From NCBI GenBank assembly GCA_947450255.1, contig CANFVA010000012.1, positions 1 to 34,902 of the forward strand: a stretch of DNA of 34,902 nucleotides. The letters run 5' to 3'. The first letter of the stretch is position 1; each line of letters opens with the position of its first letter. This DNA is from Comamonadaceae bacterium. Its GTDB lineage: Bacteria > Pseudomonadota > Gammaproteobacteria > Burkholderiales > Burkholderiaceae_C. The translations under genes and the position numbers were made by a program. The notes beneath the pieces were generated by a model. It made no database searches and was not told where the DNA came from. It was given only the letters and a program-made list of their open reading frames with translations. This document shows, in pieces, positions 17,779-25,958 of this stretch.

Positions 17779-18567
17779 TTAGTGAAAGCGGTAACCATCC
17801 ATGGCGATCACGTAATCGCTCACGCCACGGAAAAAAGCCTCCGCTTGCGCCTGCGGGCCAGCGGCACCCAGGGCGGTAAACAGCGGCAAAAAATGGTCTT
17901 CACTGGGATGCGCACGCGCTCCATCGGCGCTGACACGGCGGTAATCGAGCAAGGCGTCCAGGTCGTGACCCAGCAAGCGCGCATGCACCCAATCGGCAAA
18001 GCTGTGCACATAGCCGGGCGTCTGGCCACCGGACATACGGGCTACGCCGTAGTCGCGCAGGTTGTGGGTCACGTTACCCGAGGCAACCACCAAGATCTGA
18101 TGCTGCGCCAGGCTTTCCAGCGCCCGGCCGACGCGGTAGGCGTGCGCCGGGCCACCATGGGTTTGGATGGACAGCGGCACGACCGGAACGTCCGCGTCCG
18201 GAAACATATGGCGCAGCGGCACCCAGGCGCCGTGGTCCAGGCCGCGCACAGCGTCCAGCTGCACTGGCAAGCCCTGGGCTTGCAGCGCCTGGGCCACCAA
18301 TTTGGCGGCCTCCGGGCAGCCCGTGGCGGGGTAGCGGATATCGTACAGGCGCTTGTCAAAGCCGCCGAAGTCGTAAATGGTTTCGAGCTGGGTGGCCGTA
18401 CCTACGGTGGGGATGTCGGTCTCCCAATGCGGGCTAAGCACTACGATGGCGCGCGGCGTAGCAAAGCCCTGAGCCACTTGCGCCAAGGCGGCGCCTGCGG
18501 CGCCCGGGCTCAGGGCGAAAGTGGGTGCCCCGTGGGGCACGAAAAGGACATTTCGGGCGTTGGACAT
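17779..18567 (-). CDS. DODA-type / class III extradiol dioxygenase family protein (YgiD-like)
   Basis: NVLFVPHGAPTFAL, VVLSPHWETD, YDFGGFDKRLYDIRYPATG, GLDHGAWVPLRHMFP, VVASGNVTHNLRD. Confidence 0.92.
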   Translation of the reverse strand: MSNARNVLFVPHGAPTFALSPGAAGAALAQVAQGFATPRAIVVLSPHWETDIPTVGTATQLETIYDFGGFDKRLYDIRYPATGCPEAAKLVAQALQAQGLPVQLDAVRGLDHGAWVPLRHMFPDADVPVVPLSIQTHGGPAHAYRVGRALESLAQHQILVVASGNVTHNLRDYGVARMSGGQTPGYVHSFADWVHARLLGHDLDALLDYRRVSADGARAHPSEDHFLPLFTALGAAGPQAQAEAFFRGVSDYVIAMDGYRFH

Positions 18568-18639
18568 AGTGGTTTGGCTAATACGTGATGGACTGTAGGC
18601 TGTATCAATAAAAAGAAAAAGCCACTAATCTACAAATAT

Positions 18640-18660
18640 TTGTTGCATAATTTGCAACAA
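18640..18660. promoter_or_regulatory. Inverted repeat overlapping the LysR gene start; candidate LysR-family operator
   Basis: TTGTTGCA-TAATT-TGCAACAA: perfect 8-bp arms with 5-bp spacer in the divergent intergenic region, ending on the first base of the ATG. Confidence 0.6.
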
Positions 18661-19559
18661 TGGACAAGCTCGATGCAATGCAAACCTTTGTGCGGGTGGC
18701 CGAGGCCGGCAGCTTTACTGCTGTGGCCGACCATTTGCAGGTGGACCGCTCGGCCATTACCCGCCAGATCAGCGCTCTTGAAAAGCACTTAGCGGCCAAG
18801 CTGATCACCCGCAGCACGCGCAGCCTGACACTGACCCCGGCCGGCGCTGCGTATTTAGAAAAGTGCCGCCTCATCCTCAACCTGGTCGATGCCACCGAGA
18901 CCGGACTGCGCGAAGAAGGTACCCACGTGCGTGGCCGGATACGGATGGCGATTCCGCTGAGCTTCGGACACGCGCGCTTACTGCCCCTGCTGCTCGAATT
19001 CATGCGATTGCAACCGCATTTGGAATTACTGCTAACCCTGTCAGACCAGCGTTCCAACCTGATCGAAGAAGGCCTGGACCTGGCGATACGGGTAACGGCC
19101 GATTTGCATTCGAGCGACATCGTCCGCAAGCTGGGCGCATGTCATTTGCAAACCGTGGCCTCGCCCGCCTATCTCTCGCAACACGGCACCCCCGCGCACC
19201 CGGATGATCTGCGCCACCATGAATGCTTGCTCTATACCAGCAGCAGCACTGCCGCGCAGTGGACTTACCGCATAGACGGGCAAATAAAAAACGTGGCGGT
19301 GCGGGGTCGTCTGGCGGCCAACAACGGCCTAGCGTTGCTGGCGGCCAATGCCGCAGGCATGGGTATTTCCGTGCAACCCGATTTTTTGGCTGAACCGTTT
19401 TTGGCAAGCACAGCGGTGGTGGAAATACTGGCTGAATTTAAGCCCCCAGCGCTGGGCATTTACGCCGTTCTACCCAGTAATCGCTACATACCGCACCGCG
19501 TGGCAGTGCTCATGGATTTCCTGGCCCAGGCTTTGCAAATTAGCGGGAGTGCGCAATGA
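18660..19559 (+). CDS. LysR family transcriptional regulator
   Basis: MDKLDAMQTFVRVAEAGSFTAVADHLQVDRSAITRQISALEKHL winged-HTH N-terminus; divergent from the dioxygenase/b561/YceI cluster. Confidence 0.95.
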   Translation: MDKLDAMQTFVRVAEAGSFTAVADHLQVDRSAITRQISALEKHLAAKLITRSTRSLTLTPAGAAYLEKCRLILNLVDATETGLREEGTHVRGRIRMAIPLSFGHARLLPLLLEFMRLQPHLELLLTLSDQRSNLIEEGLDLAIRVTADLHSSDIVRKLGACHLQTVASPAYLSQHGTPAHPDDLRHHECLLYTSSSTAAQWTYRIDGQIKNVAVRGRLAANNGLALLAANAAGMGISVQPDFLAEPFLASTAVVEILAEFKPPALGIYAVLPSNRYIPHRVAVLMDFLAQALQISGSAQ

Positions 19560-19933
19560 ATGCGAGCCTTCGGTTTTTGGGAGTATTTGCCTGCGTCAGT
19601 GCGCTGCTGTCTATTGGGGTGAGCGCGGCAGCCGCGCACGCGCTGACGCTGTCCGTACAGGATACCCAAACCCTGGCATGGGCGCTGGACTTGCAACGTT
19701 TTCATGCCCTGGCATTGCTGGTCTTGGCGTTGTTTGCGCACCGGGGCCGTCTCGATGCCTGGACGCTGGCATCCGGGGCATTGATGGTGACGGGCACCTT
19801 GCTGTTTAGTATCAACATCGAACTGCGTTTATTGTTGGGCCTGGCCCAATTGCGTCCGCTGGTCCCGCTTGGAGGCGTGGCCTGGATGATGGCCTGGCTG
19901 GCGCTGGCAATCGCCTTTTGGCGCCGCAGGTGA
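19556..19933 (+). CDS. DUF423-like small membrane protein
   Basis: Overlaps LysR stop (ATGA); AAAAHALTL, LQRFHALALLVLALFAHRG, GTLLFSINIELR, PLGGVAWMMAWLALA resembles the DUF423 pattern. Confidence 0.7.
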   Translation: MNASLRFLGVFACVSALLSIGVSAAAAHALTLSVQDTQTLAWALDLQRFHALALLVLALFAHRGRLDAWTLASGALMVTGTLLFSINIELRLLLGLAQLRPLVPLGGVAWMMAWLALAIAFWRRR

Positions 19934-20004
19934 CGGCCAATAGCCGATCAGAAAAGCCAAGTGAACGCTGGTGGGGCGGCGCTTGGCGGGGCTTGACGCG
20001 AAGG

Positions 20005-21312
20005 TCAATTGCCGGTGGTGAAGCTAAAGGTGCTATCAAAGGGCGTTGACCCTGAACTACCTCTGACATGTACGGTGTACCTGCTGTTGGGTAGCAAGGG
20101 ACTGTCCGGTATCAAAAATGCCGTGTCCGTGGCCAAACCCTCATTTTTGTCGCTTGCATGGTTCAGTATGGGCAACAAAACAAGAGTCTGGTTGAGCGCG
20201 TCATGGATAGTGGCATCATCCAACGTCAGCACTTTTTTCTTACCTGCGACCACCATAATCGGCTGGCCCACGGGATTACGCCCCAGATTGCGTCCCGGAA
20301 CTGGATTGGGGAACTCACTGCTCAGCTTGGTCGCGGTTGCCGTGGTACCTTGGCAGGGATAGGTGACGATACCGTCCGTTTGTAGCTCCAAGCTTTCCTC
20401 ATGCTTGCGGGCATCCGAGCCCAAATTGACCACCAAGGCAGCACCGCGACGGGTTTGGTTGAGATCCGCCAGCGGGTTGGCTGCACTCACTGCGATCGAA
20501 ATGCCGACCGAATGGTAGCCACCAAAAGCACCGGTCATGTGATAAGGCGCAGCCATCAAGCTGCGCATACGCGTCACGCCCTCGATTCTCCAATTCGGTA
20601 CTTCCGTTGAGTTCGCAAAAAACTGCGTATTTAAAATTTCTCCAATAAATCGGTAGTCGTAGTCCACGGCATCTGCACGGTCTCCCACTTCCACGCCCGT
20701 AAAGCCCGGGGTGCCCGGTGTCTCGGTATGGCTGCTGACCCAATTTTTCAGGATCCAAAGCGCATGACTTCGGGCTGCGATGTCCAACTTTGCATCGCGC
20801 TGAATCGGCGTAAATCCACAACGGCTTCGCTCTGCAGAAAGTAGCTGATACACGGCATCCGCCCCTTGTTTCGCGCTCAAAGAAGGCTCGGAATACACGC
20901 TATTGACTTGCCCCGGTGCGACAGGCTGACTTGGCGTCGATGCAGGAGGCGTAGGAATAGATGCTGAGGGGCTTGGCGTCGATGCAGGAGGCGCAGGAAT
21001 AGATGCTGTGGGGCTTGGCGTCGATGCAGGAGGAGCAGGAATAGATGCTGTGGGGCTTGGCGTCGATACAGGAGAAGCAGGAATAGATGCTGTGGGGCTT
21101 GGTGTGGACGCTGGGTACAGGGGAGCCGGCGCAGGCGCTGCCGAAGCAACGATTTGAGGGGTTTGCACCAGAGGCCGAATAATTTGCGACGGGGGAGGTA
21201 ACTGCGCCTGGGTTTCAGGGTCTGCTGGCAGCGGCGTTTCTTCCTTACCCGCACCACCGCATGCACTGAGCAGGATGCAAAAAAAGGCGAAAAATACTGA
21301 TATTTTTTTCAT
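20005..21312 (-). CDS. Lipoprotein with Pro/Ser/Thr-rich repeat linker and CAP/SCP-like domain
   Basis: Lipobox LLSACGG; linker of repeated STPSPTASIPAPPA; CAP-like LLSAERSRCGFTPIQRDAKLDIAARSHALWILKNWVSSHTETPGTPGFTG. Confidence 0.75.
   Translation of the reverse strand: MKKISVFFAFFCILLSACGGAGKEETPLPADPETQAQLPPPSQIIRPLVQTPQIVASAAPAPAPLYPASTPSPTASIPASPVSTPSPTASIPAPPASTPSPTASIPAPPASTPSPSASIPTPPASTPSQPVAPGQVNSVYSEPSLSAKQGADAVYQLLSAERSRCGFTPIQRDAKLDIAARSHALWILKNWVSSHTETPGTPGFTGVEVGDRADAVDYDYRFIGEILNTQFFANSTEVPNWRIEGVTRMRSLMAAPYHMTGAFGGYHSVGISIAVSAANPLADLNQTRRGAALVVNLGSDARKHEESLELQTDGIVTYPCQGTTATATKLSSEFPNPVPGRNLGRNPVGQPIMVVAGKKKVLTLDDATIHDALNQTLVLLPILNHASDKNEGLATDTAFLIPDSPLLPNSRYTVHVRGSSGSTPFDSTFSFTTGN
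20933..21100. repeat. Four in-frame 42-bp tandem repeat units (plus partial fifth) in lipoprotein linker
   Basis: Unit ggcgtcgatgcaggaggcgcaggaatagatgctgtggggctt at 20933, 20975, 21017, 21059 with few substitutions; 14 codons each. Confidence 0.95.
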
Positions 21313-21497
21313 GCACATTGAACTTCCTTGTACTTTCTTATTTCGCATGTTTAATCATATCCATATTTATTGTTTAAATAACAAATAAAAATTTAATCAT
21401 TCCTTTGCCGTCATGGTGCTTGGCAGCTTCGCCACGCCTGCAGCGGCACTAGCGCCTCTTTTAAAATTCGACCGGTCGCTATCGACTACGGAGCTTT

Positions 21498-22436
21498 ATG
21501 CAAGCCTTTTACAGCGACCAATTCGTGCTTCCCTTGCCTGAGGGCCATCGCTTTCCCATGGCGAAGTACGCCTTGCTGCGCAACGCGCTGTTGGCGCATT
21601 TACCGGATATTCAATTGCTACAAGCACCGCGCGCCAGCGATGCAGAGTTGCTGCGGGTGCATACAGCTGACTATGTGCGCGGTATTGCCGATGGCAGCGT
21701 GCCTGCGGCCGTGACCCGCGAAATCGGCTTTCCCTGGAGCGAGGCGATGGCAGAGCGGGCGCGACGATCCGTAGGCGCCACCGTAGCCGCTGCGCGCTCC
21801 GCCCAGCGTCAGGGCATAGGCGCCAACCTGGCCGGAGGTACGCACCACGCCTATGCCGATAAGGGCGGTGGCTTTTGCGTGTTCAACGACGTAGCAGTGG
21901 CCGCGCGGGTGCTCCAAGCCCAACACAAGCGCGAAGGACGGGACTTACAAGTGGCGGTCATCGACCTGGATGTGCACCAGGGCAATGGCACCGCGCGCAT
22001 ATTTCAGGACGATGCAAGCGTATTTACCCTCTCCTTGCACGGAGAGAAAAATTTTCCTTTTCGTAAAGAAGCCGGCGACCTGGATGTGGGCCTCCCCGAC
22101 GGGACCGGCGACGTGGACTACCTGGCCGCGCTGGACGCTGCGCTGCTGGAATTAGACCGGCGCTGCGCGCCACAACTGGTGTTTTTTCTAGCTGGGGCCG
22201 ACCCGCACGAAGGCGATCGCTTGGGCAGGCTGAAGCTGACATTTGAAGGCATGCAAACGCGTGACCAGCGGGTGCTGGACTGGTGCCTGGCGCGGCGCAT
22301 CCCCTTGGTGCTATTGATGGCGGGCGGTTATGGCGTGCAGATCGATGCCACCGTACAAGTGCAGTTAAATACCTACCAATTGGCCTATGCGCATTGGCAA
22401 CGTTGGTCCGGTGATGCCGCTCCAAGGCCAACCTAA
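21498..22436 (+). CDS. Histone deacetylase family protein (HDAC-like amidohydrolase)
   Basis: NLAGGTHHAYADKGGGFCVFNDVAVAA, VIDLDVHQGNGTA, LSLHGEKNFPF, FFLAGADPHEGDRLG. Confidence 0.95.
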   Translation: MQAFYSDQFVLPLPEGHRFPMAKYALLRNALLAHLPDIQLLQAPRASDAELLRVHTADYVRGIADGSVPAAVTREIGFPWSEAMAERARRSVGATVAAARSAQRQGIGANLAGGTHHAYADKGGGFCVFNDVAVAARVLQAQHKREGRDLQVAVIDLDVHQGNGTARIFQDDASVFTLSLHGEKNFPFRKEAGDLDVGLPDGTGDVDYLAALDAALLELDRRCAPQLVFFLAGADPHEGDRLGRLKLTFEGMQTRDQRVLDWCLARRIPLVLLMAGGYGVQIDATVQVQLNTYQLAYAHWQRWSGDAAPRPT

Positions 22437-22459
22437 GGCGAACCAAGCGCCTTTCGCCC

Positions 22460-23263
22460 TCAGGGGGCGTTGGGCGCCGGAAACAAGGCGTCGATGCGGC
22501 CCGTGAGGTAGTACACCCACAAGCCGACATATTCGTGTACCGCAGCTTCCATATTGCCCAGTGCCGTCGCTGCACTGCGTGGCACATACCACTGGCCGTC
22601 CTTTCCGGTAGATTTGAACGCCACGGGATAAGGGATCACCTCAAAGCCAGCTTTGCGGAACAGCCCCATCGATCGCGGCATGTGCACTGCCGAGGTCACG
22701 AGCAGCCATTTTTCACCCGGCTTGGGTTTGACCAGATCGCGTGTGAAATAAGCGTTTTCGTAGGTATTGCGCGAGTTTTCTTCGTACACCACCTGCCCAC
22801 GGTCGACGATGGCGTCGCGCCAAAAGGGACGCACTTTGTCGCTTTCCCGTAGCGACCCGGGACTCAGAGAACCGCTGCCACCGGTCAAGACCAGGCGCGC
22901 GTTGGGGTAGCGGCGCAGCAAGCTGACGGGGGCCATCAAGCGCTCGGCTTCATCGTTGACGCTCAGATGGCCCTGCCCTGCGCTGGTCACCTCGTTCACC
23001 GCCCCGCCTAAAACAATAATCCCGTCGACTTGCTCTGGCAGCTTGGCGGGCATGGGGAAGCGGGTTTCCAAAGGCACGAGTAATTCGTTGCCGACCGGGA
23101 AAATCAATAGGGATAACAAGCACCCCAGCGTCAGCTGCACCAAGCGGGACGACCAACTTCGCTTATGAATTTGCGGCCAAAAGCTCAGGGCAAAACCCAG
23201 GCTGACCAGCATGTGCACAGGCGATACCAAGAAGCCAGCGATCTTGGAAATTTCAAAAAACAT
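22460..23263 (-). CDS. YdcF/ElyC-like (DUF218) family protein
   Basis: DGIIVLGGAVN, LVLTGGSGS, ENSRNTYENAYFTRDLV, WLLVTSAVHMPRSMGLFRKAGFEVIPYPV. Confidence 0.92.
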   Translation of the reverse strand: MFFEISKIAGFLVSPVHMLVSLGFALSFWPQIHKRSWSSRLVQLTLGCLLSLLIFPVGNELLVPLETRFPMPAKLPEQVDGIIVLGGAVNEVTSAGQGHLSVNDEAERLMAPVSLLRRYPNARLVLTGGSGSLSPGSLRESDKVRPFWRDAIVDRGQVVYEENSRNTYENAYFTRDLVKPKPGEKWLLVTSAVHMPRSMGLFRKAGFEVIPYPVAFKSTGKDGQWYVPRSAATALGNMEAAVHEYVGLWVYYLTGRIDALFPAPNAP

Positions 23264-23349
23264 GATTCACTCCCTGTTGTAGGTAGGTAGGAGACCGGCG
23301 TGTAAACTGCAAGCGCCACCGGCCACCCTTTCAAAACATCGACATATTT

Positions 23350-23982
23350 ATGATGAAAAAGTCTCTCGCCGCCCTCCTTGCAAGCGCGCTTTGTGCACAA
23401 GCGGGTTTTTCGATGGATAACGAGACGCTAAAAACCACGGTCATCGCAGCGGGCATTTTGACCAATTCGTTTGCCATTTTTAATCGGCACGCAATAGATT
23501 GTGAAAATGATTATAAATTCGGTTACGAGGCCAGTAAGGACGAAGAACTAAGCGCACACACGCTGAATCTTTCGCCCATGGCTTGTAAATTGAACGCGCC
23601 CAGCCTGCTTCCGTCGGCGGTGCAATTTGAAGTACTGCCCACGGTTTTGGGCTCGGTTTGGAGTGCGGACGCGGGGCCCTATGCCAAGCAAGCGTTCTCG
23701 CTGGCCCTGATCCCCATGGGACGCTACGGACTGCAAGTGGGCTCGGCGATGGTGGATTTCAGCGTCGGACTAGGGCCTACGTTGGTGAGCGAAACCGATA
23801 TCGGTACCCGCCAGAAATCCACCAACCTTCAATTTACCGACGAAATGGGCATCGGTATTTCTGACCGCAACCAGCGTGCTCGCCTGGCCTTCACCTACCG
23901 CCATGTCAGCAATGCGGACATCAAATTGCCCAATAACGGCGTGAATTTCCTGGGCCTGGGGCTGACCCTCAAGCTCGATTAA
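23350..23982 (+). CDS. PagL-like lipid A deacylase / acyloxyacyl hydrolase family outer-membrane protein
   Basis: Signal peptide; C-terminal LAFTYRHVSNADIKLPNNGVNFLGLGLTLKLD resembles the PagL His-Ser active-site segment (RHxSNAxIxxPNxGxNF). Confidence 0.75.
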   Translation: MMKKSLAALLASALCAQAGFSMDNETLKTTVIAAGILTNSFAIFNRHAIDCENDYKFGYEASKDEELSAHTLNLSPMACKLNAPSLLPSAVQFEVLPTVLGSVWSADAGPYAKQAFSLALIPMGRYGLQVGSAMVDFSVGLGPTLVSETDIGTRQKSTNLQFTDEMGIGISDRNQRARLAFTYRHVSNADIKLPNNGVNFLGLGLTLKLD

Positions 23983-24118
23983 GCCATGGGCTGCGGGATA
24001 CAGCCCGCCCCCTGTCCTCGCGCGACAAGCGGGGGAAATCCCCATAGGCGCGGTCCGGCGCTGGGGCTATAGTCATCCCAATCGGCATCGATGTAGCCGC
24101 AATTGGAAAGACTTACGC

Positions 24119-25759
24119 ATGCCTGCCACCCGCCCCATCCGCAGCACCATGATGCCGGTGCCCCTGTCGCTCAACCATTTACTCGACCGCGCAGGCCAGC
24201 TATTTGCCAGCAACGAAATCGTCTCGCGCCTGCCCGACAAATCACTGCGCCGCCACAGCTATGGCGCTTTTTACGCCCGCACCCGCCAGTTGGGCCAAGC
24301 CCTGTTGGACTTGGGTTTGCAGCCCGGCGACCGGGTGGCCACGCTGAGCTGGAACCACCACGCGCACCTGGAGTGCTATTTCGGCATCCCCGCCGCAGGG
24401 GGCGTGATGCACACCCTGAACTTGCGCTTGGCGCCGGACGAAATCGCCTGGATCGCCAACGACGCCAAGGACCGTTTTCTGGTGGTGGACGATGTGCTGC
24501 TGCCCTTGTTGGCGCAGTTCCAAGGCCAGTGTGCATTTGAAAAAATCATCGTCTTCCCGTTTTCGGGCGCGCCAGTGGCAGCGCCGTATTTGGATTACGA
24601 GGCCCTGTTGGCTAAGGCCGATGGCGCCAAGTTTCAGTACGTGGCGCACCTTGAAGACGACGCGGTGTCCATGTGCTACACCTCGGGCACCACGGGCAAG
24701 CCCAAGGGCGTGGTCTATTCGCATCGGTCCACGGTGCTGCACACCTTGGTGGGCTGCCTGGGCGATTGCTGGGGGCTGCGTGGCGCCGATGTGGTGATGC
24801 CGGTCACGCCCATGTTCCACGCCAACAGCTGGGGCATGCCTTATGGCGCGGTGATGATCGGCTGCAAACTGGTATTTCCCGGCCCGCATTTGCACCCGGA
24901 CGATTTGCTGGACCTGATGCAACTGGAGCCGCCCACGCTATCGCTGGGCGTGCCGACAATCTGGATGAGCCTGATCCAAACCTATGAGGCCTCTTTGGTC
25001 AAAGAGCCCGGTCGCTGGAAATTACCTGCTGGTATGCGCAGCCTGGTCGGCGGAGCCGCAGTGCCCGAGGCCCTGATACGCGCTTTTGACAAGCACGGCA
25101 TCTGGATTCAGCAAGGCTGGGGCATGACCGAGACCTCGCCGCTGGCCACGGTGTCTTACACCAAATCCGAATTCATCCACACAGACGCAGACGAGCGCTA
25201 CCGCCGCGCTGCCATGGCCGGCATTCCTGTCCCACTGGTGGACATCCGTATGCGTGGCGACGACGGGCTGGACGCGCCCTGGGACGGACAGTCGGTAGGC
25301 GAAATACAAGTGCGCGGCCCCTTCATCACCGGTAGCTACCACGAAGTGCCCGTCAGCGAAGAGAAGTTCAGCGCCGACGGATGGCTGCGCACCGGTGACG
25401 TAGCGTCTATGGATGCGCACGGTTTTGTGCGCATTACCGACCGCACCAAAGACCTGATCAAATCCGGCGGCGAGTGGATTAGTTCGGTTGATCTGGAGAA
25501 CGCGCTGATGGGCCACGCCGATGTGGCCGAGGCGGCCGTTATCGCCGTCCCAGACGCCAAGTGGAGCGAGCGACCGCTGGCGTGCGTGGTGGCCAAGCCA
25601 GGCAAGACGCTGGACTATGCCGCGCTCAACGCGCATTTACTAGCTAACGGTTTTGCCAAATGGCAACTGCCCGAACGCTACGAAAGCATTGGCGCAGTGC
25701 CGCGTACTTCTACCGGCAAGTTTTACAAGCTGAAGTTGCGGGAGATGTTTCCGGCTTGA
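24119..25759 (+). CDS. Fatty-acyl-CoA synthetase / AMP-dependent ligase (medium/long-chain)
   Basis: AMP-binding motif SMCYTSGTTGKPKGVVYSHRS, QQGWGMTETSPLATV, GWLRTGDVASMDAHGFVRITDRTKDLIKSGGEWISSVDLEN. Start could alternatively be 24149. Confidence 0.93.
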   Translation: MPATRPIRSTMMPVPLSLNHLLDRAGQLFASNEIVSRLPDKSLRRHSYGAFYARTRQLGQALLDLGLQPGDRVATLSWNHHAHLECYFGIPAAGGVMHTLNLRLAPDEIAWIANDAKDRFLVVDDVLLPLLAQFQGQCAFEKIIVFPFSGAPVAAPYLDYEALLAKADGAKFQYVAHLEDDAVSMCYTSGTTGKPKGVVYSHRSTVLHTLVGCLGDCWGLRGADVVMPVTPMFHANSWGMPYGAVMIGCKLVFPGPHLHPDDLLDLMQLEPPTLSLGVPTIWMSLIQTYEASLVKEPGRWKLPAGMRSLVGGAAVPEALIRAFDKHGIWIQQGWGMTETSPLATVSYTKSEFIHTDADERYRRAAMAGIPVPLVDIRMRGDDGLDAPWDGQSVGEIQVRGPFITGSYHEVPVSEEKFSADGWLRTGDVASMDAHGFVRITDRTKDLIKSGGEWISSVDLENALMGHADVAEAAVIAVPDAKWSERPLACVVAKPGKTLDYAALNAHLLANGFAKWQLPERYESIGAVPRTSTGKFYKLKLREMFPA

Positions 25760-25775
25760 ATGCGCAATGGCTTAG

Positions 25776-25906
25776 GGAAGGTCTGCATAAGTCCGTCATC
25801 GCGAGGAGCGCAGCGACGCGGCGATCCATAAATGCTTGATTGGCAAACAAAAATGGATTGCTTCGCTACGCTCGCAATGACGGATTTGGATTTATGCAGA
25901 GGTTCC
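25776..25906. mobile_element. 131-bp MITE-like palindromic element, copy 1
   Basis: GGAAGGTCTGCATAAGTCCGTCAT...ATGACGGATTTGGATTTATGCAGAGGTTCC terminal inverted repeats, flanked by TTAG direct repeats (25772-25775, 25907-25910); inverted copy at 28850-28980. Confidence 0.85.
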
Positions 25907-25958
25907 TTAGGCGGAAAAACCGCTGAATCAAAGTGCCAATGCACGGCACCGAAATCAG

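Noticed and set aside
23988-24006. GGGCTG-cgggata-CAGCCC hairpin after the PagL-like gene as terminator
   Set aside because: Short stem with no T-tract; not strong enough to list as a feature.
25723-25944. 73-aa minus-strand ORF over the first MITE
   Set aside because: Entirely explained by the palindromic element and the 3' end of the ligase gene.
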